Of a DNA stretch of 64,000 bases, positions 1-11,270 are shown one piece after another. The position numbers and the translations under genes are program-made. This stretch comes from SURF-28 sp034521465 (GTDB lineage Bacteria > Bacteroidota > Ignavibacteria > Ignavibacteriales > Melioribacteraceae). Under the pieces are notes generated by a model. The model was not told the DNA's origin and made no database searches. It saw only the letters and a program-made list of their open reading frames with translations. Within the stretch, counting starts at the first letter, position 1, and every line of letters begins with the position of its first letter. The DNA lies in contig JAXHMN010000008.1 of assembly GCA_034521465.1 (NCBI GenBank), positions 434,001 to 498,000 on the forward strand. Direction: 5' to 3'.

Positions 1-754
1 GGATATGTTTCAAGCTCCCGCCTACTTCAAACATGTTTGGAAATTGTTCACGTAAAGTGATTATTTCATCATTCCAGGAGTTTAAGGATTCAGAGTGATA
101 TCCGTGACCAGTGAAAACAAACGCATCATTTAAAACTTCTGGATTTCTCTTTGCTTCTACTACTTTGTTCAGATAAACTGCAATCATTTTATACTTAGAA
201 TCATCCACAACGGGGGCTTTTATTCTTCCAGAATAGATTTCTTTTCGAACTTGCTGTGGTGATTCAGGCAATAACCAATAATAATAAAGTTGACTATGAG
301 TTGAATCTTGCCTCAGCAACTTAAACTGTAAATCAAAATCTTCGTAAAATCTATCTGATGGGACAGATGATTCATACCATTCATATTTATCTTCATTTTT
401 CTTATAAGCTGAAGTTAGATGTTGCGCTCCTCTCAACATAGGAATTGGAATATACCCAATAAATACAGCACCTTCTAATTTTGCTGGTGCTTCATATAGT
501 TTGATTAGTTCATTTTTTATAACTGATGGATTCTCCTCTTCTACGGTTAAAATAAAAACTGAAAGTCCATCTACAGATTCAATAGCGTCACGATATTGTA
601 GAATCTCATTCTCAACCTTATTGTACGTAGTATTATCCACTACTATTGCAAAGGATCTTGAGTTTTGAGACTTGGGTTCTTTTAAAGTGATTTCTGCCAA
701 AAGTGATGTAGTTAGCCCAAATAAAAAGAGTGATAGTAAGAGTAAACGTTTCAT
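1..754 (-). CDS. Secreted C25 (gingipain)-like protein, N-terminal part
   Basis: The reading frame is open from an ATG at 754 to the left edge of the window, so only about 251 residues are visible and the C-terminus is missing. Residues 1-20 form a signal peptide (MKRLLLLSLFLFGLTTSLLA). The visible part has the layout of a C25/caspase-like alpha/beta domain: a strand RSFAIVVDN, a strand plus turn GAVFIGYIPIPM, and a later GHGYHSES segment where C25 enzymes carry the catalytic His in an HG pair. The catalytic Cys would lie beyond the window. It sits 69 bp downstream of a T9SS cargo gene on the same strand and is probably cotranscribed; C25-like proteins are themselves common T9SS substrates. 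The family call rests on motif recognition, so a non-peptidase homologue remains possible. Confidence 0.55.
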   Translation of the reverse strand, partial: MKRLLLLSLFLFGLTTSLLAEITLKEPKSQNSRSFAIVVDNTTYNKVENEILQYRDAIESVDGLSVFILTVEEENPSVIKNELIKLYEAPAKLEGAVFIGYIPIPMLRGAQHLTSAYKKNEDKYEWYESSVPSDRFYEDFDLQFKLLRQDSTHSQLYYYWLLPESPQQVRKEIYSGRIKAPVVDDSKYKMIAVYLNKVVEAKRNPEVLNDAFVFTGHGYHSESLNSWNDEIITLREQFPNMFEVGGSLKHI

Positions 755-787
755 AATGTTCCTTGATTAAATCGCGATATAAAGAAA

Positions 788-811
788 GCCGGGACTAAGG
801 TTAATCCCGGC
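788..811 (-). terminator. Hairpin after the T9SS cargo gene
   Basis: A perfect 7-bp stem, GCCGGGA pairing with TCCCGGC, encloses a 10-nt loop. It lies 12 bp past the stop codon of the cargo gene. The minus strand continues with a T-rich stretch (TTTCTTTATAT), as expected for an intrinsic terminator or attenuator before the C25-like gene. Confidence 0.6.
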
Positions 812-823
812 CGTTTTGAATAA

Positions 824-3059
824 TTACTTGAGTAGAGTCATTTTCTTAGTTAGTTGATATGAACCAGAAGTTAGCTGATAGAAATAAACACCACTGGATA
901 GTTGTGACCCATCAATATTTAGTGTGTGATTTCCTGCTTGGTAGAATGCGTTTGTTACATCCATCACTTTCTGCCCAATCACATTGAAAATAGAGACTTG
1001 TACTTTACTTGCCTCAGGAATACTAAATTTAATTGTAGTCGATGGGTTGAACGGATTAGGATAATTCTGGCTTAAGGAATAATCTTTACTAAGAGTTTCT
1101 TCCTCATTTACACTAGTTGGATCATAATAAGCAAATACATTCCCACCAAAAGTTCCAAATATATTCTTCCGTCATCAGTAACTGCTAAAGCACTTGGAGA
1201 ATGCAAATCATAGTATTCTTGATTAAGCTCCCAAGTTTCTCCGCCATCTTCAGTCGTAAGAATTTCACCATCGTAAGTTGTAACAATTCCATAATCACCA
1301 TTAAATGCAATTCGATAGAAGTTAGTGTCAGTTAAAGTTTGTCCGAAATCTACATATGACCAGGTTTTACCCATATCATCAGTTTTTAAGAAACTGACAT
1401 CACCGATTGCAAATGCAGTATTATCATCAACTTTTGCAACACCATCAATGCTCTCTCCTTTGTACTCATCCGGAACAGCACTGAAGTCAGCATCATTCCA
1501 TGTTGTACCACCATCTTCGGTATATACTGCCCATGAAAAATATACTGAATCAGGTTTAACTCTTGGCCCTGCTATAAATCCATTATCAGCATCAAAGAAT
1601 TCTATTCCACCTGAGAGGTATCCCGGTCCTTCTATCTGAGCAACTTCTACCCAATCATCACCTTGGTTAGTAGTTTTGTAGACTCTATAATCTCCATAAC
1701 CACTGATACTAAACCATGCATAACCGGTTTGGTCGTCCGCGAAGGTGATACCACCAACTTTATTGGTTGATGCGAAGTCTAATGGATCTAAAACACTAGT
1801 CCAACTTTCACCACCATCAATAGTCTTATAAATTCCAGCATTTTCTTTTGCTGCAAAACCAACTGATTCGTCAATGAAATAAATATCACCTGCGTTCCAT
1901 AGACCGGCACTGGAAGCAATTTCCCAATCAATACCATTATCAGTTACTGAGAGATCACTATATCGGTTTATCATAAAACCATTATCGCCAACAAACTGTA
2001 TTGATTCAATTGATGAAGCTGTGGTAAATTTTAAAGGTTCCCAAGAATCACCAAAATCTTCTGATTTTCAGGATATGTCCTGAGCTACCAAGTGCATAAA
2101 GTAAATCTCCATCACCAACTAGTTCACCAAGACCAACTGAATAATCACCTAAAAGATTTGTCCAGCTTTCACCACCATCATTGGTTTTAAATATGAACAT
2201 CTTGCTGAATCCATTACTTCCAATTGCAATACCATTATCGGAGTCCTTGAAGTAGAGATCTTGTGGTCTATCAAATACTCCCGCTGCAGCAGATGTTTTA
2301 TCTTCCCATGATTGACCACCATCGTTCGATTTGAATATTGTTAGAGGAAGACCCCAAAAAGCATTTCCTTGACCAATATAAATTACTTCATTCTCGCCTA
2401 TGAACTCAACCGCGCAGCCATTGAAAGGAGATGTAACTGCAAGTCACCTACAGCCCATGTTTCCCCACCATCTGATGTATACCTTTGTGTTCCGGCATTA
2501 TTACCAACAACTACACCAACATTTTCATCATAAAATTCAAGATCATACCAGCGTTGATTAGATCCATCATTTAATGAATCCTTGATAGCCCAAGTTAAAC
2601 CGCCGTCTGTAGTTTTATACAAATAGTTAAATTTGTATTTGCCGGCTACGGCAAAACCAAGTTGATCATTAACGAAATAAAGTCCGTCAAAGTAAGAGAA
2701 TGAAAATCCTTCAGGCATTACTGAAGCTAGTGAAACTTCTGTCCAAGCTGTTCCACCATCAATTGTATAATATACATTCCCGTCTTCAGCACCCATCCAG
2801 CCATTGCTTTCATTTACAAAGAAAACTTTAGCTAAATCAGCTTCTGCTCCAACATTCACTTCTTCAAATGATTCAAAACCATCTGTTGTGTGAATTGCAA
2901 AGCCGTCATTTCCAACAGCCCAAAGTTCATTTGATGATACCATTTCGATATCATTAAGTGTACTTTTAACTTCTGGACTTAATACTTCAGTCCAAGATTG
3001 CGCCCCAGGTAAGTAGTTAATACAAAAATAACCAGAAAATACTGTATCATTTTTCTCAT
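824..3059 (-). CDS. Secreted YCF48/BNR-repeat protein with T9SS sorting domain (frameshifted)
   Basis: The gene starts at ATG 3059 with a signal peptide (MRKMIQYFLVIFVLTTYL) and ends at TAA 824. The body is a run of beta-propeller repeats of the YCF48/BNR type, with recurring motifs such as TTDGG.TW, GFAVG, D.GFAI and GGE(S/T)W. The last 80 or so residues are a type A T9SS C-terminal domain, beginning NYPNPFNPSTTIKFSIP and ending YQLTKKMTLLK. The protein is therefore probably exported across the outer membrane by the type IX system and released or anchored at the surface. Frameshifts near 3015, 2440, 2060 and 1150 split the frame into pieces that together read as one protein with no missing segment. 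It lies 26 bp behind the barrel gene and probably belongs to the same operon. The ligand is unknown. Confidence 0.8.
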
Positions 3060-3085
3060 GTTGCCTCCAGTTTGTAATTAGTTAA

Positions 3086-4616
3086 TTAGTAGACTTCTCT
3101 TCTAAATTGCAGCCACGCATTGAATCTTGATTGATTAAAACCTTCAAAAACTATTTGATCATCAGGTGTTGTGTTGGTATAAGTCAAATTCAGTGATATT
3201 TCTCCGATGTGAAGAAAATCAAATTGGGTTTTTAGAAATCCGGAAAACGAGGATGAAGATGTTAATTTGTAAAGCAAATCATATTTTCTAAAGTTACGGT
3301 AATAATTCCCGACATCTTCATATTGAAGAGTCTGATTCGAAAGTGAATTATTATTATAGGCCAATCCAATCACTACTGAGATATTACTGAGTAATGAGTA
3401 CTTTATTCCGAGTTTACCTAAATATTCAATGCCATCGAAATCTGCTTCTATATCACTGTAATAATCATTCATTAGATAATCATGAAATCTTTAACCCGCC
3501 TTCGATTCCAATAGAAATAGTTTCATCGACTAAATACTCAATTCCAAGATTGACAAATTGAGATGGTGTTTCTTCTTCCATAATAAGAACATCGAAGTCC
3601 GGATGTTTTGACCAAAAGTTCACTGAACTATATTGGTATTTAAGCGATGCTAGCATATTATTGCTTAACTTATAAAGTAATACCGCATCACCAATCAGAA
3701 TATTATTCTTGGAGAAACCTTTCGGAATCGGATCAGTGCCACCATCTTTTATATGGAGTTTATCAAATCCAGCAGTGAACGAAGCTACTGCCTTTAAGTT
3801 ATCTGAATGATGTTGAAAATTAAGTACTGCAAAGTAAGCGTTTGTATAACTTCTTCGTTCTTCAACTTTCTTGTTATAAACAGACGGATAATCATAACCA
3901 GTGAATTTTAGAATAATTGTCTCATCATAAATGGCTCCTTGATCTTCCCTATAATCTATTTCTTCAGTAAAATCATGAAACTTAACTACCAATCCGACTG
4001 AATTTTCGCTGTCTATGTCGTAACTAAATCCTAAGTTCAAATAAATATCTCTATGCTCCGATTCCGGTTTAGGAGATACTTTTTTTAATCCTTCGTCAAC
4101 AGCATAATCCAACGAAAATCCGAAATTAAGATTACTCAATAGTTCGTCACTATATTGAGCATTGAGTAAGATTGAATGATACCGACTCGTTCCGGAAGTA
4201 CTATCACCATAAATGAATGTTTTATTTCTTTCATAATTTTTATTGGCGACCCAATCCCAATTATTTCTAATCTCTTTATTAAAACCAGCGCTGCCTTTAA
4301 ATATTCCATGATCTGAAACAACTTTCTTACCCGTAAAACTAAGTTGAAATTCAGATTGATCTTTTGGCATCACAAAAGGTTTGAAATCACCCTGTCTGTT
4401 ATCGAACGCGGTTTCAATCAACAACCTTTCATCAGATACTTCTTGATTTAAATATGCCGGGTTCCCGCCGATGTAATAAGAATTAATTTTATACTTTTGA
4501 TCAATGATCGAATTAAAGAAACCATCCCGGTCAAATAAATTTGATTGTGCAACAATATTGCTGCTTGCAATCATTAAAGATATCGTTATGAATAATATTC
4601 TATTAGTTAATTTCAT
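3086..4616 (-). CDS. DUF6850-like outer-membrane beta-barrel protein (one frameshift)
   Basis: A signal peptide (MKLTNRILFITISLMIASSNIVAQ) is followed by about 480 residues of alternating hydrophobic/polar beta strands separated by acidic loops. There are no soluble catalytic motifs, and the C-terminus ends in an aromatic residue after AWLQFRREVY, as barrels do. The ATG at 4616 overlaps the stop of the upstream DUF4876 gene (ATGA), indicating translational coupling. In Bacteroidota, barrels of the DUF6850 type sit beside DUF4876 lipoproteins and TonB receptors, exactly as here; the family label rests mostly on that context. One frameshift near 3475 separates residues 1-378 from the last 128 residues. 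Confidence 0.65.
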
Positions 4617-5795
4617 TTATGATATTGTGGACTCGGTTGTGGATATATATTAAAATCTAAAGACGAATTATTATCATCTTTCAATATTGCTCTACCATTT
4701 TCATTTGATTTAATTTTACGCTCCATCGATTTACCCGTATAAAACACAATGCCACCAGTAGCTCCAGCATCAATTCCGGGATAAAGAGTTTTTTTATCCA
4801 AACGGGTAGGATCTTTTCGGATGCTCAACACCATCTAAAACAGTGTTTGATGGTATGAGGTAACGGGCACCATCCCAGATAAGTGAGTCTGCATCAAAGT
4901 TTGCAATTACAATTGCTTCAAGATTCTCCACCTATTAACCAATCGAAACCGGATGGTTGGTGTATCAGTTTCATGTTTGGAACATTTTGATAATCAATAT
5001 CCGGTGCATCACTTTTATAAAATTCGAAATCTGCATTTGAAAGATCGACACTAAATTCAGCATTAGTTCTATCGAATCCATGCCATCTTCGGCGCATACT
5101 ACAAATTGACCGGGTTGGATTGGATAATCAGTTCCTGCTCCAGGAAACTTCCAGATACTACTCGAGTGAATATAGTCCGCATCATCAACGTAATTTTCAC
5201 CGGTATAAGATGAAGCGTATACAACTGCGACTAAAATACCATCCAAATACTGTATCTCATCTGACTGATTATATACTTCTATATACTTATCATGAAAATA
5301 AAGCCCAGCTTCTGGAGGGCCACACGCATAAATCTCACTTATAACCAATTTAGAATCTATGTTGATTCGATCGAGTGCAACTTTAACAGTATCTTTTTTA
5401 TCAGCACGTAAAATTATTGTACCTGTCTCTGAATTAACCAGCTTCTGTTGGAATTTCTTTTCGCCATAAGCTATTTCCATTTCTTCAGGAGTCAGTTCTC
5501 TTGAAACCATTATTAAATATTCTCCTGAGACCACATTTCCAACATTCACTATCCCATTCTCATCCGACTCTAAGATATATTCATCATTCTGTAAATTTGA
5601 TTGCAATAAAACAGTTGCACCATCTACATAATCTCGTCCGTAAACAGCACTCATCGTATTTGTACTATCAATGATTTTTAATGTGAAATTAACGCTGCCG
5701 TCTTTTACTGTGGGTTTTTCTTCCACGCTTACAAAATCCTCACATGAGAAGAAAAGCATAGTCAAGATTATTATGATAGTTAGCTTCGTTTTCAT
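4613..5795 (-). CDS. DUF4876 lipoprotein (frameshifted C-terminal half)
   Basis: The N-terminus is a lipoprotein signal with lipobox LFFSC at residues 14-18, so the mature protein should be lipid-anchored. Next come a CarboxypepD-like beta domain (VNFTLKIIDSTN... ESDENGIVNVGNVVSGEYLI) and the DUF4876 core, recognised by LVISEIYACGPPEAG, YFHDKYIEVYNQSDE and YLDGILVAVVY. DUF4876 proteins are cell-surface partners of TonB receptors of unknown detailed role. The start codon is 11 bp downstream of the receptor gene. After residue 250 the frame shifts near 5070, 4925 and 4835; reading across them gives FSVDLSNADFEFYKSDAPDI, then DADSLIWDGARYLIPSNTV, then LYPGIDAGATGG, a continuous family-like C-terminus. 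Confidence 0.75.
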
Positions 5796-5806
5796 TTCAT
5801 AAACCT

Positions 5807-8792
5807 TTAAAGACTCGTTTGAAATTCCATTCCATAAAAGATGGCTGGATTTCTTCTTTCATAAGTAGGCGTAATATCTGAGCTTCTATTACGTCTGTAT
5901 AACGGATTATTGTTAAAAAAGTTATTAACGAAGAATGAAATTGCCGCTCCATCCCAAAGGGACTTACTTACCTTCAAGTTGATCAACCAGAGATTTGGAA
6001 ATCTTTCATCTCTTAATTGATGTGATGGAACCTTCTTATTTAGCACACTATACTTTTCGTTATTTCTTTGTTCTTCAGGTATATATACTAATTCGTCCTG
6101 TGCTGTATAATAACCAACAGCAACAGTATCATAGTTGACATATTTTAGGAGTTGGAAAACATCTTGCTGAACGTGAATTGTGATCCACATACCTAGAGAT
6201 TCAGCCTGAATGTCGAATCTATAATTGAATAATAGTTTTTCCGTTATACTTTCGGTGTTATTATAAAGTGGTTTTAATCTGCCACCTAGCTCTTTCACTT
6301 CTCTCTCTGTCCCGAGACTAAAATTAGTCCCGTTTTCAAAATTGTAATGCATATATGAGGCGTCAAACTTAAATATTGTATTAATCACCGGAATTTTTTG
6401 CGTCCTGAGACTAAACTCTAATCCTTTTGTTGTGATTTTTGAATTGTTCTTCAGATTAGTAAATGAATAAAATATGGTATCTGTCGTTGTATATACTTCA
6501 TTATTCGGCCATTCAGGAAACGACTTTTTATAAAGTACTGTCGGCAAAACTTCTGAAGCAAAAACTCCTTGGCTTTCATTTAGATAGCCAGTTAATGAAA
6601 AACCTAGCGGACCTATTTTTTGATCAACACTAGCTTCATATTTGTACTGTCTAATACCTTTTAGATCTTCATTTTGATTTTCATGAACATAAGTGGAAAC
6701 AATAGCAAAATTTGCATCCGGATCGGAAGGGTCAACAACTGAGTTAGTGTCAACTATATCTACAAAATCATTCTGCCTGAATATCGAATACATTGGAGGA
6801 GCTTTTGAAGTGACACCATAACCTAATCTAATTTGAGTATCTTCGAATAAATTATATGAGAAGTTAACACGCGGATTAAAATATGTTCCATTATGTGAAT
6901 CAATAAAATCACCATCACCAAACAGACCTCCAAAATTAATACCTGCTGGTCTATAAGCTTCATAACGGAAACCAATTTTTAGGGTAAACGGTTTTAGCAA
7001 CCTTCCAACTATTTTATCTTCTATATAAACAGACAAGGTGTTGAAGGAAGGAAGTTCATCATAACTTCTTAATCTTGGAGTACTATAACCGGAAGATATC
7101 GGTCGAAGCGGATTGAAGATATATCCATCACCCGTATTAAAATCATTTTTCCAGTTTACACCAATTAAAAATTTGTGTAAATAATCACCGGTAAAAAAGC
7201 CGGTTTCATAGTTGATGTCTGAGTAAAGATTCCATTCGTTGCCTTGCATCCACTCCTTGCCCAGATAAGAACCAAAATAAAGGTGCCTTCTTCGGCTCCC
7301 TCTTCTCTTCTATCAGAAACTACCATATTATCTCGGGACACTATTTGCTGCTTATAGGAATCTCTTTCTGTGTAGTTAATAGAAAAGGTCGCATTCAACT
7401 CAGAGAGTGGATTCAGAACATAATTTAGATCTGCTATATACTTTATTATGAGATCTCTATTATACCACGCTTCACGAAGAGCATATCCGGGTTGTCTTCT
7501 TTCATCTCATCAAAAGTTCGCGTCGCATAGAATGAATTTCTAATTCTGTAATCTTCTGTATCGTAATAAGCATTTAGCTGACCGGAGATTCTTGTATATC
7601 CATCACCATCAACCCTAACATTTCTATCGGAAGAAGCTAAATTTAGGTTCCCGTTGAATATCCAATTATCTGTTAGACGAATACCACCACTTAAGTTTGT
7701 TTCATAAACTCGGGATTATATTTTGATTTTATTCTTAAAGGAGACGGGATGCTTTTGATTTAACAATAACTGCTCCATCAACTAAATCACCATATTTTAC
7801 AGAAGGAACACCTCTAATTATTTCAACACTCTCAATATTTTCTGCAGGGATCAATCTTAAGTCCACACCTGAGCCAGCAGTAGAATAACCTATACCAGCT
7901 TGTAAGTTTGCTGTATTAGAAACGGGGACACCATCAATAATTACCTGAGTACCAAGAGAACTGCCCTCCACGAATTGAAGCTTGCGATGTGAAATTTAAT
8001 GTCGGATTAGTTGTCGCGACACCAGGCATAAGTTGAAGAACATCTCCTAAACTTGAAGCCTGCAAATGTTCAATTTCGCCTGAAGATATTTCAGTTTTAG
8101 TTTCCGGCTCTAACGGCATAAATTCACCAGACCCTAAAACTTCTATACCGCCAATATTAAAACTGGTTGACTTAAGAGTGATATCAACTTCCGTAAGTTC
8201 TCCCCGAATAAACATCAACTTTCTGCGTCTGTGTTTCATAACCAATGTATGTTACACTTAAAGTATAGGTACCTGGTTTAAGGTTCTTCAGAACATAATT
8301 TCCATTTTCGTTAGTTGCACATCCAAAATTATTTTCAACTATAAGAATATTAGCCGATATTAAAGGTTCTCCGGTAATGGTTTTCACCGTGCCTTTTATT
8401 CCACCGGTTCTATCATTTATTGATTGTTTATTAGCTATTACAATTTTATTACTGAGCGATACAAATCCTATATCCGTACCCTCTAAAAGTTCATTTAGAA
8501 TTTCTTTCAATGGCTTATTTTCGTCTGAAACATTAACATTCCCAAAGTCAAGCAGCTTACTATCATAAACAAAATCAATTTTATATTTATCAGACAAATA
8601 TTCTATAGCTTCTTTTACCGTTACATTTTCAAAAGAGTATTCAACATTCATATCTAAAAAATTGTAGCGTCCCCAATATTCATTCCGTGCAATTGAATCA
8701 CCGGAAATTTGATCTGTGGTATGAGGCGGACTTTGAGTCCATAAAGGACAGGTTATTAGCAGCAGTATATATATTGTTTTTTGAAGATTCAT
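5807..8792 (-). CDS. TonB-dependent outer-membrane receptor with STN signalling domain (frameshifted)
   Basis: The order is signal peptide (MNLQKTIYILLLITCPLWTQ), STN secretin/TonB N-terminal domain (SFENVTVKEAIEYLSDKYKI ... IGFVSLSNKIVI), CarboxypepD_reg-like beta domain (GGIKGTVKTITGEPLISANI), plug (GDVLQLMPGV, IIDGVPVSN, SVEIIRGVPSVKYGD) and a 22-strand-type barrel to a C-terminal FYGMEFQTSL. An STN domain marks a transducing receptor that signals ligand occupancy to the FecR/ECF pair encoded just upstream. I choose ATG 8792 rather than a TTG 24 bp upstream because the signal peptide starts there. Frameshifts lie near 8230, 7975, 7735, 7500 and 7240; each pair of flanks joins without loss. 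The substrate is unknown; siderophore, vitamin or glycan are all possible. Confidence 0.85.
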
Positions 8793-8812
8793 AAACAAGT
8801 TTTGTTTGTGCC

Positions 8813-9871
8813 TCAATGAACTATAATAGAATTTCCTTTTTTCTCGAAATCAACATTCATAGAAATTGATATTGCTGTTAGAATTTCATCTAATGATTTT
8901 GCATCGAACGATCCGGTTAATCTCTTTTCTCGCAGACCACTCTCTTAAAAGAAAGCATTTACATTAAATGTAATTTCAATGTCATCCATCACTTTATAAA
9001 GTGGATCGTTTCTAAAGTTAAGTTTGTTATTACGCCATCCAATGAACTGATCTAAATCTACATTAGTTGATTTAACCAATATATTATTCTCTTTCATTTC
9101 AGCTACTTGGTTCTTTACTAAATCGACACTCCTGCCATCTTCTTGAATTGCAATAACTTTACCTTCAGTAACAGCAACAACAAATTCCTTATTCCGGTTA
9201 TAGATATTAAACTTTGTACCTACAACTTTTACCTTATTAAGTTCAGTAGTAACTACAAATGGGGTAATTTCATTTGAAGCAACTTCAAAAAATGCTTCAC
9301 CTTCTAGATGAACATTTCTATTGCTATTGTTAAAGTCACTGTTATATGTTAGATGCGAACTGGAATTCAGGTACACCTTAGAGCCATCAGGAAGGCTTAT
9401 CTCCGACTTTTCACCTCTCTGAGTATAATGATTATATATCTCTTGAGTCTGTGCAATTTCTGTTTGCGAAGATTTAGCAGATTGATTAACCAATAATATT
9501 TGATACGACAGTATTGACATCAACAACAGCGCGGCAAACCGTACCGTCCAACCATAAAATTCTCTTTTATTGTTAAATATTTGTTTATGGTAGAGGTTCT
9601 TGGAAATAAACTGCTCTGTTATAGAATTTATACTCTCAGTTGATTTTAGTTTGCTCTTCAGTTCTCCAAATCTCTGTTCAATTTCATTAATTTCAGGACT
9701 ATTTAGTTTATCTAGATCCTTCCACAACTTATTAAAGTCCTCAAATTCTCTTCTTAATTGCATTGAATTTTTCAATTCTATTTCAAAATTAATCCGCTCA
9801 CTAGAACTTAATTCACCATTTGTATATTCAACAAACTTGCGGATTTTATTATCGTTAGGGTTATGTTCCAT
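8813..9871 (-). CDS. FecR-family anti-sigma factor (frameshift near C-terminus)
   Basis: Cytoplasmic N-terminal region (to about residue 110), one transmembrane helix around VRFAALLLMSILSYQILLV, then a periplasmic FecR domain with the typical sequence RGEKSEISLPDGSKVYLNS, HLEGEAFFEVA, FVVTT and VKVVGTKFNI. A C-terminal STN-like segment LTGSFDAKSLDEILTAISI ends at TGA 8813. FecR proteins bind the ECF sigma factor at the inner membrane and release it when the loaded receptor touches the periplasmic domain. The ATG at 9871 is preferred over a TTG two codons earlier. The frame shifts near 8945. The stop is 20 bp before the receptor start and the ECF gene is 106 bp upstream, giving the classical sigma-FecR-receptor order. 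Confidence 0.85.
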
Positions 9872-9977
9872 TTCCAATTTTCTTTCTTTTTCTTTTGTGG
9901 GTTATATTACTTGGTACACAGGAAACCTAAAAAGGTACTAACGAGTAAATAATTTTTAGATTTGACTTTGAGAGGAG

Positions 9978-10510
9978 CTAAGAATTTAGATATTCTTTTA
10001 TAATTTGTATTGCTTTAGTCATGTGATTCTTTACAGTCTGAAGAGAAATATCAAGTATTTCTGCAATCTCAGCATACTTAAAATTATGAAATCTGTTCAA
10101 TATAAAAATAAGACGGCATTTTTCGGGGATCTTTAAAACAGCTTTTCTCAGATCATATTCTAACATATCCTCGTTTATCTGATCAACCTCAAGTGTTTTA
10201 TGAATAAATTCTTCATGCAAGGAATATAGTTTTTGATTCCGAGTTAGGGAGTTTATAAATAAGTTTTTTGCAATCTTAAAAAGATATGCTTTCGGATAAC
10301 TTTCTATTGAGAGGTTGTCCCTTGCTTCCAAAACCTAATGAAAGTTTCTTGTGTTATTTCTTCGGTAAGGATTGTATCAAAAGTATTCCTGAAGATAAAT
10401 CTATAAATCTCCGGATAGAACAAATAGTAAAATTCTTCAAAAGCAGATTCGTCTTCATTTTTTATTCGTCGAACTAGTTCATTGATTCTTAGGGTGTCAT
10501 CTGAAGGCAT
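9978..10510 (-). CDS. ECF RNA polymerase sigma factor, FecI/Bacteroidota type (one frameshift)
   Basis: Residues 1-65 are sigma region 2 (AFEEFYYLFYPEIYRFI, EEITQETFIRFWK) and the last 70 residues are region 4 with helix-turn-helix (IPEKCRLIFILNRFHNFKYA, EIAEILDISLQTVKNHMTKA). The total of about 177 residues fits the family. A missing base near 10325 changes WKARDNLSIES into WKQGTTSQ-stop; restoring it rejoins both regions exactly at the usual spacing. With the FecR and STN-receptor genes it forms a cell-surface signalling triad and most likely activates the downstream uptake operon. It is also the only sigma factor in the window, but nothing links it to the partner-switching array on the other side of the 10.5-11.3 kb gap. 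Confidence 0.88.
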
Positions 10511-11029
10511 GATAATCAGTAGTAGCGCATGAATTGTGTTTCGCTAAAAGTAGACTTCTTTATTTAAAAAAATATATTAATTACTTACATATATGGAAAA
10601 TGAGTAGGTATTTATGAAAATTCATGAGTAAAGTCAAACACGATTAAAATGGTGAATTTTATAAGTTTTATTGTATCAAGAAGATATGAAACTTTATCTA
10701 AATATTTTTTATAGAAATTAAAATTGGAGTTTAATAGGCTTAAGTTATACCTATAAATTACCAAGTATTCAATGGAAGCTTGCAGATTTAACAGTAAAGT
10801 AGCTTATGAAAAGCTAAGCGACTATTTATTGAATTCGTAGTAACTTTTTAATAAATCAGCAAGGTTTCTGGTTAGTTGAAAAGAACACTAAAATTATTGC
10901 ACCGAAGATTCTTGTAAATTAAAGTAGATGCTTATAAAATAGTTATTTGATATTATTAGACAAAAGAAAGACAAAGGAACGTTTGAAATGTGACAAAACA
11001 GAGGGAAATCAAAGAAATGCTTGAAACTT
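10511..11029. other. Non-coding AT-rich spacer upstream of the ECF sigma gene
   Basis: No frame of useful length or family motif is visible on either strand over about 520 bp. The sequence is very AT-rich with scattered A/T runs and must hold the promoter of the ECF operon on the minus strand, but I could not find a convincing TTTG/TAnnTTTG pair. Its right edge is the tRNA-like fragment, so it may be the end of an integrated segment. Confidence 0.4.
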
Positions 11030-11054
11030 TTCGAATCCCACCCCCTCCGCTCCA
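11030..11054 (+). other. tRNA-Ser 3'-end-like fragment, candidate att site
   Basis: The sequence reads as the right half of a tRNA: a T-loop TTCGAAT, a 3' T-stem CCCAC, a 3' acceptor strand CCCCTCC, a discriminator G, and CTCCA in place of a plain CCA end. The acceptor strand would pair with GGAGGGG, typical of bacterial tRNA-Ser. The 5' side is absent: AAACT precedes the T-loop instead of GTGGG, and no anticodon arm lies upstream. A bare 3' end followed at once by a terminator is what integrases leave when they insert into tRNA genes. No integrase gene is visible in the window, so this is a candidate only. Confidence 0.4.
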
Positions 11055-11061
11055 TAATTTT

Positions 11062-11103
11062 AGCCCGTTTTTGAAATTTATTGTTTCGCTTACGGGCTTT
11101 TTT
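11062..11103 (+). terminator. Intrinsic terminator behind the tRNA-like fragment
   Basis: AGCCCGT pairs with ACGGGCT across a 23-nt loop and is followed by a run of seven T. No gene ends here on the plus strand, which supports the idea that it once terminated the tRNA whose 3' end lies 8 bp upstream. Confidence 0.6.
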
Positions 11104-11224
11104 GTGTCTTTTTCAGTCGTATTTCCATTAGAGAGAATTCACTTTTGAATATCTTGGACAAATTTTGGACAAAAAGAAATCGTTTGAGACAAATCGCGAG
11201 GTTTAAGATCAGGTAAACAAGTAA

Positions 11225-11253
11225 GCCCAACTAGCTTGTCAAATTAGTTGGGC
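11225..11253 (-). terminator. Terminator at the end of the partner-switching array
   Basis: A perfect 9-bp stem, GCCCAACTA with TAGTTGGGC, lies 18 bp past the stop of the last STAS gene. On the minus strand it is followed by the T-rich stretch TTACTTGTTT. It marks a natural 3' end for the long codirectional array. Confidence 0.7.
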
Positions 11254-11270
11254 GTATAATAATGTTGTAT

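Noticed and set aside
9978..10510. The ECF sigma factor as target of the RsbW-like kinase
   Set aside because: It forms a standard unit with FecR and an STN receptor and is separated from the array by a non-coding gap, a terminator and a possible integration scar.
11130..11215. Possible end of an integrase gene beside the tRNA-like fragment
   Set aside because: One frame reads a short basic tail (GQILDKKKSFETNREV-stop), but no catalytic Tyr, Arg or His motif or longer frame is present, so it is not called.
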